Origin: Hymenoscyphus infarciens
Taxonomy: Eukaryota > Ascomycota > Leotiomycetes > Helotiales > Helotiaceae
Direction of reading: 5' to 3'
Assembly: GCA_001414345.1 (NCBI GenBank)
Contig: LLCB01000249.1
Coordinates: forward strand, 25,272 to 89,271
Length of the DNA stretch: 64,000 bases
The position numbers and the translations under genes were made by a program. How positions within the stretch are numbered: position 1 is the stretch's first letter; every line of letters starts with the position of its first letter. Shown here one piece after another: positions 45,484-56,719 of this stretch. Under the pieces are notes generated by a model. It worked only from the letters and a program-made list of their open reading frames with translations, had not been told where the DNA came from and did no database searches.

Positions 45484-46636
45484 TCACACCAATTCCTGGG
45501 CCAACTCATCAGGACTAAATCCAGGCATATATCCATTCTCCTGGAAATAATTCTGCATCTTCGGGTAGTATTGAGAATCCTCATCACAATAAGCGTACTT
45601 CTCAGGCGTGCGTTCGGAAAGTTCCGGGTGAGTAGTGATGCGATGATAACAAGCATTTCTCTCTTTCTCCTTCGTCCAAGCGATGAGTGCGTCGAAGTTT
45701 CGACACATTCGTACTTGGCCCTCGCCAACGTTACCCTTGGGATTCATCATAGCCATTGGAGTGTCGTCGGCATAACACATGAGATCTTGTCGTAGAGTGT
45801 CAAGACAGTGGTAGATGTGGAAATCGGGGTTTTTTGCGATTGGGTTTCCACGCTCGTAGTTGAGAAACGCTCTTCGGATTATTTTCTGTGGGGGTTTTCA
45901 GTGCCTGAAATTAACAACTTTCAGTTTTTCACGACTTACGAGGCAATGGAGTCCGTGGTCTGGCGAGAAATTTCGGTGTCAGTATTGCCATTTCTAGTAT
46001 GTCTGAGGAAGTAACAGGGTTGTGGGGAGGAAACAAAGCTGCCTCAGGAGGAAATAGTGCCTCAATCCTCCTGGAACAATCCAAAAAGGGGAATAAGAAC
46101 TCAGAGAATACGCACAAACTTTGAGGAAGTAAACTCGCTTCGTTTCAGGATCCCATGGAAATGTGACATTCGATTCAGGTAATTCGTGATCTTTCGCCCA
46201 TTGATTGTCCAGAGCCACGGCAATGGGGTCGAAATTGAAAGATTCCCAGTAGACCTCTCGCTGGGTCCAATTGCGACTCTGGGAATCTAGATGACCACGG
46301 TAGACGATTGGTGTGTCGTAGGCCAAACCAGCTGTCATTTGTTAATTATCACAGGTTTCAAGATGTATGAACCGTTTCCAGTGTTTCATACCACAACTTA
46401 CCATATTTACTTTTGCCCAAAGCATGGTCCGTCAATAACAACTCTTTGTATTGAAGGAAAAATAATAGATTTGTTCCCAAAAGGAAGATTATTGCCCCCA
46501 CGAGGACCTTTAACAGGAGGGACGAACCAGATTGCTTTTTTTGTCGAATTCGGAATGGAGTTTGCGATTTCTCTCCTTCCAAGTCGGCTTCAAGAAGATA
46601 CTCGGCTGAGCCTTGGTCACTCGAGTCCATGGACAT
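45484..46636 (-). CDS. UstYa-family (DUF3328) oxidase-like protein 5 (4 exons, 290 aa)
   Basis: Exons on minus 46636-46402, 46331-46116, 45959-45940, 45885-45484, an exact codon count. One membrane helix (LLLKVLVGAIIFLLGTNLLFFL) lies near residue 50. HxxHC motifs are HGLHC (152-156) and HIYHC (180-184, followed by LDTLRQDLMCYAD). The third exon is 20 nt and codes YHGLHCL with its neighbours. The intron before it (46115-45960, 156 nt) begins GTGCGTATTC and contains AGAAATGGCAATACTGAC, the signature shared with two introns of the amidohydrolase at 54.7 kb. The C-terminus is about 40 residues longer than in its paralogues and acidic. It is convergent with precursor 2 and divergent from the second PTH11-like gene. 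A second ATG six bases downstream is an equal start. Confidence 0.88.
45960..46115 (-). repeat. Introner-like intron c (in UstYa 5)
   Basis: Starts GTGCGTATTCTCTGAG and holds AGAAATGGCAATACTGACAC near its 3' end, including a CTGAC branch site. Closely matches introns a and b at 55,352 and 55,726. It carries extra internal sequence, 156 nt in total. Confidence 0.7.
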
Positions 46637-47935
46637 GTTTAACAGAAGATTTTCCGTGTGGTTGAGATTTGCGGTTGAATTGAGGCGATCTGGGTTGGAA
46701 TCTGGAAACTTGGGAAATTATTAAGGGTGTTTGGCATACATCCTTTGTGAAGTAATCCGAACTAACCATAGGAGAGTACGCTCGAGTATAGCTAATAGGT
46801 TGGACATACGCCAACACAGACTTGCTGCATCTGTGCAGCAAAATCTATGACAGGGGAACGAAAGTGGAGAAACAAGAATCGGTAAGTGCGAGTCGTGAAT
46901 TATGCAAAAACTCCAAAGGGGTATGTCAACTGAAGATCTCATACCGATACTCGCATCCTTTGAAATCGCAAGTTTTGCTCTTATCCCTCACAAAATTATG
47001 CGAAACAAGCTCGTACGTCGTTATCACTGTGGTGACATCGTGTTATGTATTATTACGGCGCATTCATGATCAGTTAGAGCGGAGAACATGCCGTATTGAT
47101 TTTACCCGGATCTTGATCTTCATGCTATACAGATCACTACTGCTACTGTATTCGTAAAGATTTTCTTGTGATCTGCGTCGATGCCGACGTTTCTATTTGT
47201 CTGTCTGTCTCATGAGGAGCTCGATATCTTATCGTGTATTGGATGTACTGTCAAAACTCACCATGAAGGTATGAGACGGCCGGCCCCAGTATACTTCACT
47301 GAACGATAGGTTATCTCTTTTGATAGGCTATGACACCTATGATCACCGAGCGCATCGCTCTAATTCCGACTTTCGGACGGCGAGAGACTCGGGGAGTGCA
47401 TTTCTAGACCCGCTTTCGAGTCTCAAGAAGGCTTTACAAAGTACTCTCTGCATTTTGCACTGTAATAGCGGAACAAATTCAGAAAATAAGCTCGCGAAAG
47501 ACATTAAAAGTGGCAGTAACTATTGCCTACCTACCCTCGTTGTTCCATCTTTCCACCTAGAGCAAGTCAAGTAAATTGTCCAACGCACTTGGAACAATTC
47601 AGTACAATTAACCCAGGTATCTTGGAGAACCAATTTCTAAAAGAGTACCTGGAAAGTGTGAATAACCACCGTGAGATATGCTACGCCGTTATCTTGCACG
47701 ACCTTGATGTGGTAAGAAACGGAGCAAAACAAGAATCGACTTCCCGTCTCTCTCCCACACCAAAGGCAAGAAAGCGGCACGGTGTTGTATGCTGTGAATC
47801 CTTCATCCTACGATCTACATCTAATTGAGTGTATAAGGGACTTATTACCACGTGGAAAGTGGAAGAGCAAACGTAACAAGGTCTCGAATTTCATCGAATC
47901 AGTTTGTCACGCCAAATCTTTGCCTATAGTTCGTC
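46637..47935. other. Divergent intergenic region: UstYa 5 / PTH11-like 2
   Basis: 1.3 kb with no recognisable gene. Open frames here are short, without membrane helices or motifs. Confidence 0.45.
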
Positions 47936-49534
47936 ATGTCACGAGATAGTGATCCCACCTTTATTCTTGCAGCTGCCGGGACCCTCTTAGCACTCGGCGT
48001 AACCTTCGTAGCTCTTCTTTTTGTTACGCGGTTTATTCAAAAAACGAAATATGGTGTTGACGACTTTTTGTTGCTTCCAGCTCTAGTATTCCCCTCTTCT
48101 CGAATTTTGTTTACTTGTCAATTGTGTGTTTTTGAAAGTGCTAACACATATCCAGCTCATGTTAATTGGGTGCGCTGTGGTTATAATCTATGGTGAGCCA
48201 GATACTTAGCATCTTCCAGTGTCTTCTTCTTACTGTTTCCTCACAGGCGTCACCACCAAAACACTCGCGCATTCAAGCGTCAAAGGTTCGCCTACATTTA
48301 AATACTACAACCATGGCACCCTACAAAAAGTATAGACCATCCTGTTCCTTGAAATATGAGCTCAGCATGACTAACAATCTTCCAGCTTGAAATGGCCTTT
48401 TTCTTGATGCACGTGTTTGGAATGGGTTGTATAAAACTGAGCTTTGTTTTCTTCTATCGCCGAATCTTCGTAGCAGGGAAACCACGATCGAAATTTGGTA
48501 TAATCTCTATGGTTATGATAGTAGTTATCATACTTTGGACTCTAGCATTCGTGCTTCTTTTCTTCACGAACTGTGGAACTCACCTCTCCGAACGCTTCAA
48601 GTCACTTGCCGATACCAGGAATTACTGTCCCACCGGTGTTGTTGACAATGAAGCTATGGCAATAGCAGATTTTATAACAGATATTATGGTTTACGCTCTC
48701 CCTATTCCTGTCGTAAGTAGCTACGAGTCCAGGTCCTTGACTACAAATTAACTAGAAAACTAGGTTGTCCGGTTACACATGTCAACAAATCGTAAACTTG
48801 CAGTACTCGGTGTTTTTGGAATTGGTTCGATGTAGGTGATGAATGAAACTCCAAGAAGAAAATGTACTGAATTTTTCAAGGGCAATCGTTGCATCAATTG
48901 TGAGATTGGCCCAGTTTGTTAATTTTGTTGCAAGTGAGTACAACGAAATTCCTTTCGAATGCCAGAGCTAAATTTCTCCAGTTGCATCGGGAAAGAAGAA
49001 GATTCCGGTAGTTGATGAAGAATGTAAGAGTTTTTGGATCCCTTCAAGCTCGCGAGACTAACTGCTTCCCTTCCTAGTGTTGGTCACAGCCGGAATCTAT
49101 TGGTCGATGTAAGTCCTAAATATTCCTCAATTGCCCTTGAATTAGATAGGCACTTACTAACTCGCCCCTCTTCCAGTTTGGAGGCAGGAATCGCACTGAT
49201 ATCCTGCTGTCTTCCACGGCTGAATCTATTTTCCTCGTTCCCCTCAATCAAAACTGCCATCGACAGTGTCTGGAGTTTGGTGCCGATTGACTCCTTTCGG
49301 AGCCGAAGCAGCAAAAATCAATCTTCAAGAAACAACCGATCGGACAAAAATTATGTCAAAACAGATGATGAGTCTGTTACGGCACCGCACGCCGAGCTGG
49401 TACCAAACAAAGGAAACAAAGTCAACATAGAAGCTTATGCAATGGGCGATGTAGAAAATCAACACAAAATGAGGGACGGCAATATCTGGGTGGATAAGAC
49501 TGTTTATCAACAAGAGACTATGAGGAGTGTATGA
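47936..49534 (+). CDS. PTH11-like seven-helix membrane protein 2 (9 exons, 382 aa)
   Basis: Exons 47936-48085, 48156-48192, 48247-48329, 48386-48712, 48764-48831, 48881-48933, 48982-49023, 49078-49108, 49177-49534, an exact codon count. Family marks: DDFLLLPAL after helix 1, KLSFVFFYRRIF, ADFITDIMVYALPIP, and near the end VTAGIYWS followed by EAGIALISCCLP. These fit the fungal rhodopsin-like domain, and the last pair is clearer here than in the 29.5-kb paralogue. The C-terminal tail is polar and cytoplasmic. It sits beside module 2 as the other receptor sits beside module 1. Known proteins of this type sense surface or chemical cues, but the cluster members are uncharacterised. A role in sensing the peptide product or in membrane handling is speculation. 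Confidence 0.87.
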
Positions 49535-49771
49535 GTATCGTGAGTAGGGGAGGGAAACGCAGTGTGTGTCTAACATAGTAAAGCCCAAGGGGTTGTCTCG
49601 AGAAAGTAAATGAAAGGCAGTTGTTAATTCCGGTAGCTGCGAAATTGACGAAATCATGTGACCTTTGACGCAAATAAATACAACGTCTCCCCTCTTCTTC
49701 TCTCCTCTCCCACAACATTTTTTAACAACTCGAGCCACGCCTCGCCTATTTGAACTCCCATTCATACAGTC

Positions 49772-51388
49772 ATGGTAGAACCCAACGCACCTACGGAGCA
49801 GAGCTCTCTGTTACCCAGCCAGACCGAGCACGTCAGCACCAACACCAACGGTGCTTCTCACGATGAGCCGGGCGAGCTTTCCAACAAGGCTCTTGGCAGC
49901 ATCTTTATAGGAATATATCTCGGTGCATTCGTGGTGGCCTTGGATTCGACCCTAGTAGCAACCTTGTCAGCTCCAATCTCGACGTCCTTCAATAATATGC
50001 CCTTGTTGAGTTGGTTGGCATCGTCATTTTTTATTGCGAATGTTGTATCTCAACCTTTAGCCGGAAAGCTGACCGACATTTTCGGCCGTCGAAATGGCTT
50101 TGTTTGCGCCAACATACTTTTCGCCCTCGGAAATCTGCTCTGCGGTTTCGCCAGCAAGGAATGGACTTTGATTTTCGGCCGAGTAGTGGCGGGGATAGGG
50201 GGAGGTGCCATACCTGCTATTGGATCTTTTATCATGTCGGATCTTGTGCCCCTTCGGAACCGTGGAATGTGGCAGGGGATTGGGAATATTTGTTTCGGTG
50301 TGGGATCTGGACTTGGAGGCCCATTTGGTGGATGGATCAACGACACTATAGGTTGGCGCTGGGCCTTCCTTCTCCAGATGCCGATCACGATCGTCTCGGT
50401 GGTTGTTGTAGCGCTCAAGGTCGACATTCCCTTGAAAGAGACGGAGCGGTCTAAAATCAAGAGAGTGGATTGGTTGGGATCTTTGCTTTTGGTTTCTTCC
50501 TTGACCTTGCTGTTACTTGGGTTGAATTCCGGGGGGAATATGCTGCCATGGACAAGTCCACTCGTTATAGTCGCCATTGCATCCTCACTCGTGCTCCTTG
50601 TTGCGTTTGTTTTTTGGGAAACATATGCACTCGAGCCCATCTTACCCGTCCATTTCTTGTTGGCGAGAACCGCGGCATCCATTTGTCTTGTAAATTGGTT
50701 TATGCCTATGTCTCGTTTTGGGCTCTTATTCTACGTCCCGATGTACTTTCAAGTACAAGGCTATTCGGCCGCGGAAGCTGGTTTGCGTCTTGTTCCAGAA
50801 TCAGCCGCTATTTGTATCACTTCTATTAGTTGTGGACTTCTTATGCGCAAGACTGGAAAGTACTATCGTCTGAGCATCTTCATGCAAACCCTATTCATTT
50901 TGGGGCTTGCCTTGGTCTCGTCGATGAGACTAGATACACCAGCTTGGCCGCCATTTATCTACCTATTTATTGCTGGTATGGGATTTAGCGGCATGATCAC
51001 CACGACCGTTATTGCTCTTATTGCATCCGTGGAACAAGAGCATCAAGCTGTTATTACCTCAACCTCTTACGCTTTCCGCGGCACAGGAAGTGTTCTAGGT
51101 ATCACTATCGCATCCGTTGTTTTCCAAAATGTCCTCAGACCGCAGCTTCAAAGCCGATTGGGCTCTACACCTGATGCCGCAGAACTGATCTCTCGGATTG
51201 AGAAGAATCTGGGGACGATTCATGACTTGCCTACGGCGATCAAACTGGAAGTCTCTCAGGCCTACATGACCGCTTTTCGAGCTGTTTTCTTGGCTTTGTT
51301 AGGTTTAGCAGTGGCTGGAATGGTGGCTGGCTCTTTTATGAAGGAGCACATATTGCATAGGAAACTTTCTCGTCGCCCGTCCACTTAG
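49772..51388 (+). CDS. MFS transporter, 14-helix DHA2-like exporter (538 aa)
   Basis: A single uninterrupted frame. A hydrophilic N-terminus of about 40 residues with a dileucine-like SSLLPS signal is followed by about 14 hydrophobic helices. The LDSTLVATL segment at 58-65 and GKLTDIFGRR at 98-107 (MFS motif A), followed by GRVVAGIGGGAIP, place it in the drug/H+ antiporter family with 14 helices, near vacuolar basic-amino-acid transporters and toxin efflux pumps. Such exporters are standard in fungal metabolite clusters. Secretion or vacuolar storage of the modified peptide is a reasonable guess from position. The ATG is the first in frame after the upstream gene. It appears intact. Confidence 0.92.
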   Translation: MVEPNAPTEQSSLLPSQTEHVSTNTNGASHDEPGELSNKALGSIFIGIYLGAFVVALDSTLVATLSAPISTSFNNMPLLSWLASSFFIANVVSQPLAGKLTDIFGRRNGFVCANILFALGNLLCGFASKEWTLIFGRVVAGIGGGAIPAIGSFIMSDLVPLRNRGMWQGIGNICFGVGSGLGGPFGGWINDTIGWRWAFLLQMPITIVSVVVVALKVDIPLKETERSKIKRVDWLGSLLLVSSLTLLLLGLNSGGNMLPWTSPLVIVAIASSLVLLVAFVFWETYALEPILPVHFLLARTAASICLVNWFMPMSRFGLLFYVPMYFQVQGYSAAEAGLRLVPESAAICITSISCGLLMRKTGKYYRLSIFMQTLFILGLALVSSMRLDTPAWPPFIYLFIAGMGFSGMITTTVIALIASVEQEHQAVITSTSYAFRGTGSVLGITIASVVFQNVLRPQLQSRLGSTPDAAELISRIEKNLGTIHDLPTAIKLEVSQAYMTAFRAVFLALLGLAVAGMVAGSFMKEHILHRKLSRRPST

Positions 51389-52322
51389 GTAGGGTTGTTA
51401 GCGAACACATGCAACTTGGGGTGGTTGGTTGCGGGGTACTGTGGTTGGATGTTTATCCAATCTGTGTTACAAGAACTCTCATTTACGCATTCGATAAAAT
51501 CGTAACTTTTCCCAACCACAATATATGCTAACGGGAGGGAGGTGACCCCGTATGACACCCGGAGAGCCCGGAGACATCTGCGGCAGATGACGAAAGTCGG
51601 CTGGTTTCCACTTATTGGTTTCCTTTTGTCTACGGCGTAATCCTGATCAGATGATTGGTTGGATACATGTTTCAAAGTGCAACGATGGAGGATGCGTTCT
51701 CTGTAAGTACAGTACTAGGTCCAATGTAAGATCGAGGCGGAGGCAGAGGCTTATCTAACTGGGCAGAGCTTGTTTGCTCGTATACACTGGGTTGGCACTC
51801 CGTACTTCAAGGGGAAAGAGAGGGCTGGAAGGGGAAGGTGAAGGATCGCGAAAATGCCAGCCCAATGCAATGCAACCCTGAATTTCTCGGCCTTTTCCCC
51901 CGCATGTATCTCAACGTGCATTAGACCACTCAAGCTTCTTTTTGCTTGCCGGGAATCATGCTGTACGTCAACCGTTGGTCTCGCCGCTGCTTTAAAATCA
52001 CCTTTTCAACTCCTTGTGGAAGGAATGCATTGCATCAAGTAATCCTTACTTAGCACAAAGCTGCATCGCCGTATCAGCTCGATATTAGGAACCTTGATAA
52101 AATAATATCCAATTCGGGTGGTGATCTTCTTTTTGCGACTCGTCCTCAAAATCATCCAGTCGAAGGTTGGCGATGTGCCTTTCTTGAACAGGTAAGTGAC
52201 TTCTCCCATTCCTTTACGGTTAAACTCTCACGGCTGAATAACCAAGAGAGTCTTTCGCTCATCTCACTCCCTTCAAACTAAACCACGCTACGTGCAATGT
52301 ACAAACCAACGAATTTTCTACA
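51389..52322. other. Intergenic, no gene seen
   Basis: Between two MFS genes on plus. Normal composition; leader and terminator regions presumably lie here. Confidence 0.5.
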
Positions 52323-54240
52323 ATGACTTCTAAAGAAACATCCATCGTAGACCAAGCAATGGAGAAGTCAGAGCCAGACCCGTTATCCCCCTCACAACAA
52401 GATGCGCATTTCGGTCATAAATTGGATGCGGACAAGGCATTCTTTGCTGTTGTTGAACAGCCAGCGGATTTCGTTTTAGATGACGCCACCAACAAGCGAC
52501 TTTTGAGGAGAATTGATTTGATACTGATGCCAGTAATTATCGCTTCTGTGTTCAATATTCACGGTTGACTTGGCTGATACTTAGCTTCAGATTCTCTGCG
52601 TGGTTTATGCCCTCAATTATTTAGACAGTATGCAACTTGCCGTATCCTTTTTTTGAAAACATGGACTGAATTTATAGAGACCACCTTATCCTACGCCAGC
52701 GTGACCGGTATGCAAAAGGATATCGGCCTCAAAGGCCATGATTACCAATGGCTTGGAAGTATCTTCTACTTCGGTACTAATCCTATTTCCTATCATCAAA
52801 CATCAAAAGCTCATCTCCCCAGGTTACCTGGGTTTTGAATTCCCAGCAATCCGTCTTCTCCAACGTCTTCCACTTGCAAAATACTCTGGATTCTGTATTA
52901 TTGCTTGGGGAGTAACACTCGCCTGCTTCTCCACAGTCCAAAATTTTGCGGGCGCAGTAACCATCCGTCTATTCCTCGGAATCTTCGAGGCGAGCGTAAG
53001 TCCAGCTTGGACACTGTTTACTTCACAGGTAAGTCTGCCTTTTCTCTCCCAATTCTCTCCACCAACCAAGAAACACAAAGTAGCTAGTTCTGATACATGT
53101 AATAGTGGTACACCAAGAAAGAACAGTCCGTCCGCGTAGCCTTCTGGATAGGCTCCAACGGCTTTGCTCAAATATTTGGCGGTTCATTCGCTTATGGAAT
53201 AGCGCATCACAGTGCAAAACATCAATACACCCTCGCCCCTTGGCGAATAATCTACCTCTTCACCGGTCTCCTCACCATCCTCGTTGGCATAATCTTCCTC
53301 CTCATAGTTCCCGATTCCCAACTCAACGCCCGCTGGCTCTCAAAGTCTGACCGCATCCTGGCTATCGAACGCGTCCGTATAAATCAACAGGGCATCGGAA
53401 ACAAATCTTTTAAACTCTACCAACTACGCGAAGCCCTCACGGATCCTATTACCTGGGCCTTCTTTGCTATCTCTCTCATTGGGGATATCCCTAATGGTGG
53501 ATTAAGCAACTTCTTTAGTTTGCTGATCAAATCTTTTGGGTATACGGCGGAGCAGAGTTTGTTATACGGATGTATTACCGGGGCTATTCAAATTGTGATT
53601 CTGGTGGCTTGGGGATATGTGACGCAGTGGTACGGCAATCGGATCTTGGTTTCGTTGGGGACTATGGGGGTTGCGATTTTGGGGAGTGTTTTGCTGGTTG
53701 CTTTGCCTATTGAGGAGAAACAAGGACGGCTAGCGGGGTTCTATCTAAGTGGTTTTTTTGTGGTAGCGTTGTCTTCGTGTATTTCTCTTATGACTTCGAA
53801 TGTTGCGGGGTATTTTGAGTCCTTCTTGCTTGATATCGAGAGCCTTGTAAGTACTGATGATCGAAATAGGTACACGAAGAAAACTACCGTGGCGGGACTG
53901 TTCTTTATCGCTTATTGTGTTGGAAATGTCATCGGTAATTCTCCCCATTTCTCCTCTCTTCTTTCCTCCAGCCGATCGAAATTTACAAAGACTGATCATC
54001 ATTCTAGGCCCACAAACCTTCCCGCCAAGTACGGCACCTCGCTACCTTCCGGCCGAGATCACTCTCATCGTGTGTTATAGCATTTGTGCCCTGGACCTGC
54101 TTTATATTTACTGGTACTATGCGCAAGCGAACAAAAAGAAGGAGGCTGTGAGAAGCGCACCAGGTTATGTGAAATTTGAAAGGCAAGAATTTTTCGACTT
54201 AACAGACAAGGAGAATCCAGAGTTTATTTACGAGATGTAA
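52323..54240 (+). CDS. MFS transporter, anion:cation symporter (allantoate permease-like, 516 aa)
   Basis: Exons 52323-52532, 52591-52627, 52678-52773, 52823-53028, 53106-53809, 53870-53934, 54008-54240, an exact codon count. About twelve helices. The RRIDLILMP segment before helix 1, YLDKTTLSYAS in helix 1 (about 80-90), GYLGFEFPAIRLLQRLP and SNVAGYTKKTTVAG late in the protein are marks of the Dal5/Tna1-type ACS family, which imports small organic anions such as allantoate, nicotinate or pantothenate. The fifth intron (53810-53869, 60 nt) is in phase without a stop, but removing it restores the conserved motif. It lies upstream of the amidohydrolase on the same strand. Substrate uptake linked to that enzyme is possible. 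Confidence 0.9.
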
Positions 54241-54744
54241 AAGGTATTGAGTGATGAGTAATGTATATATGGTCGAAGTGGTACTGCGTCCCGAATGTAC
54301 CAATAGAAATTTGCAAATCGCAAAAGTTCCGTTCTTAGTTTTTAAGAAATGATAATCTTGACTACTTTTTGAGATGTTTCAGTCACGGCTGCATACTTAC
54401 TGCCGCTTCCTTATCGTTGTTGTTAGATAAAGAAAAAGGGAGAAAGGAACAAACTCCCCTTACCCACGCTAGGAAAAACCTTTCCCCAGGATGCTTGCTG
54501 CCCAACCAACAACAAACATGCAACCACTCTTGATCCCTGTCAAGAAGGCCGTGAGTCGTATTCAGGCACGGCACAGCTAGTGCATCATATACGCTAGCGT
54601 GGAGTTGATGTCGGCGTCTTTATCGTAAAGCTCTCTCGTTGATTATATTTCCTCCCCCTTAACATCCCCCTTCTACCTTTTTGCGAACCAACTCATCAGG
54701 TACTTAGTAATTGCAAAGCAGCAAGGAAACAATTGATATACACG
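54241..54744. other. Intergenic, no gene seen
   Basis: 3' flank of the transporter and promoter of the amidohydrolase. No other feature recognised. Confidence 0.5.
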
Positions 54745-56199
54745 ATGCAAATCGTACCCACCAACAAAGACAAATTCTCTCGAATCGATGCCAGAGTCCT
54801 GATACCAGGTCGTGGTTCTCCCGTCCATCATGCCAGTCTGATTTACAGCGGGGGAACAATCGTGTTCGTCGGCAAAACAGACGAACTCGCTGCAAAATAC
54901 AAAAGCATCACCCCCGCCGTTGAGGTTCCAATCCTCATGCCTGGATTATGGGATTCCCACCTTCATTTCAATGGTGCGACCATGTACGGCGCAGATGTCA
55001 TGGCAAATACCCACCAAGCTGTCGCTGGCGCTCGTTTGGCGAGAGATGTAGTTGCACTGCTGAATGCGGGATTCACGTCAGTGAGGGAGCTTGCGGGGTA
55101 TGGTGTCCAAATGGCCCAAGTTATTGAAGAGGGCTGGCTCCCAGGACCAAATATATACTCGGCGGTGAGCGTCCTCAGTATGACAGCTGGCCACGGAGAT
55201 CCTCGAAATATTCCCTTGCATGTTTTCCAGGACCAGATAGCACATAATCTTCCAAGTTGTCTTTGTGATGGACCGGCCGAATGCACCAAAGCTGTTCGCG
55301 TTCAGATACGAAACGGAGCTCAAATCATCAAAGTAGCGGCTAGCGGTGGGGGTGGGTACTCTTCTTTTCCTCCTCTTGTTTTCCACAAACGAATACTTAT
55401 AGAAATGGCAATACTGACTCCGAGATCATCCACAGTGACTACCAAGGGAAATGATATTTTGTCCCGACAATTCAGTGACGAAGAGTTGGAGGCAATGGTT
55501 GCCGAAGCGGAGCGAAATAATATGATCGTTGCCGCTCACTGCCATGGCAACAATAGTATAGTAGCAGCATTGCGGGCCGGGTGCAAAACCATCGAGCACG
55601 CGACTTTTCTCGAAGACGACGCAGTAGAGTTGATGGTGGAAAAGGATGCCATGTTGATCGCAACGCGCACCACACTCGAGATGGCAATCCAGCACCCTGA
55701 AGCATGGACGCCAGCGCAGTACGAAGTGGGTATTCTCCGAGTTTTTAATGATCTTCATCATTCTCATATATCGAGAAATGGCAATACTGACTCCTCGCAG
55801 CAACTCAGAGAAATCAAGAAACGCCACAAAGAATCCTATTCCAAAGCCGTGAAAGCCGGTATTCGCATTGCTCTTGGGACCGATATCGCCACCAGTGCAA
55901 TCGACAAGCCCTGGAATCGACATGGAATAAATGGAATGGAGTTCAAGTATGCCATTGAGGCCGGTTTATCACCACTCCAAGCCATTGAAGCGGGAACAGC
56001 GAATGCACCCGATACTCTAGGTCCCAAAGCGCCGAAATCAGGACAATTGAAGGAGGGATATGACGCTGATTTTATTGCTTTGGAAGTGAACCCTCTGGAT
56101 CGGATTGAGATATTGGGAGACGCGAAGAATATAACACATGTGTGGAAGGGCGGTAAGCTTTTCAAAGAAAATGGACAGCCGATCAACATTTTAGGATAA
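54745..56199 (+). CDS. Metal-dependent amidohydrolase, imidazolonepropionase-like (3 exons, 431 aa)
   Basis: Exons 54745-55351, 55436-55725, 55801-56199. Both introns are multiples of three without stops, so the unspliced frame is open, but splicing restores the family motifs (ASGGV followed by SRQFSDEEL, and YEQLREIKKRHKESY). Metal ligands: H72 and H74 in DSHLH, a Lys in IIKVAASGG, His in AAHCHG, and Asp in ALGTD. The protein is a TIM-barrel hydrolase of the amidohydrolase superfamily, group of imidazolonepropionase/prolidase-like enzymes that cleave C-N bonds in small amides or Xaa-Pro dipeptides. Peptide trimming in the nearby pathway is conceivable but unsupported. Both introns carry the introner-like signature. 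The ATG at 54745 is the first true ATG in frame. Confidence 0.88.
   Translation: MQIVPTNKDKFSRIDARVLIPGRGSPVHHASLIYSGGTIVFVGKTDELAAKYKSITPAVEVPILMPGLWDSHLHFNGATMYGADVMANTHQAVAGARLARDVVALLNAGFTSVRELAGYGVQMAQVIEEGWLPGPNIYSAVSVLSMTAGHGDPRNIPLHVFQDQIAHNLPSCLCDGPAECTKAVRVQIRNGAQIIKVAASGGGGYSSFPPLVFHKRILIEMAILTPRSSTVTTKGNDILSRQFSDEELEAMVAEAERNNMIVAAHCHGNNSIVAALRAGCKTIEHATFLEDDAVELMVEKDAMLIATRTTLEMAIQHPEAWTPAQYEVGILRVFNDLHHSHISRNGNTDSSQQLREIKKRHKESYSKAVKAGIRIALGTDIATSAIDKPWNRHGINGMEFKYAIEAGLSPLQAIEAGTANAPDTLGPKAPKSGQLKEGYDADFIALEVNPLDRIEILGDAKNITHVWKGGKLFKENGQPINILG
55352..55435 (+). repeat. Introner-like intron a (amidohydrolase)
   Basis: 84 nt. Begins GTGGGTACTCTTC and holds AGAAATGGCAATACTGACTC before its acceptor CCACAG. 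Confidence 0.75.
55726..55800 (+). repeat. Introner-like intron b (amidohydrolase)
   Basis: 75 nt. Begins GTGGGTATTCTCCGAG and holds AGAAATGGCAATACTGACTC before its acceptor CTCGCAG. Confidence 0.75.
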
Positions 56200-56690
56200 A
56201 AAGCTGAAGAGACTGAATTGAAATGCTCTCGGGCTGCTGTGGCTAGGTGGTGGCGCATGGCAAAAAGGTCACGTGTGTACATTTTTCCCGGTTCAATATG
56301 AAAGCTCCCGTCATCCTTCTCTAAGTAATAGAAGGAGAAACACTATTAGTTCTCCTTGCAGCTTCCATGCACGATAGACATGGCTTTGTAATACCAGACT
56401 GGCTAGTAAGTCATCTGGGGATAAATTGGATTTTATGAATTAGAGAAAAATATATCAGTAAGCCAAGAAGGAAACTCCGAGGTGGCTGAAGACTGATTGC
56501 CTTGCTTACTGGCTCCTCTGCGTAACACAAATCAGGCTCCGTTATAACCAGATAACCTGCTCAACAACCCACGCCTCTTCAACGCGCCTCTCCCAATCTG
56601 CCTGCTCTCGAACTGAATCCTATCAGCGGGACACCTTTAGCTCTAGAACTAACCACAATATGCGTCAGCTCGATCTGCCTCCTCAAAAGA
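56200..56690. other. Intergenic, no gene seen
   Basis: 3' flank of the amidohydrolase and unassigned sequence up to the small relic described next. Confidence 0.4.
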
Positions 56691-56719
56691 ACAATCGAGT
56701 CAATCCGTACAGTTCGAAT

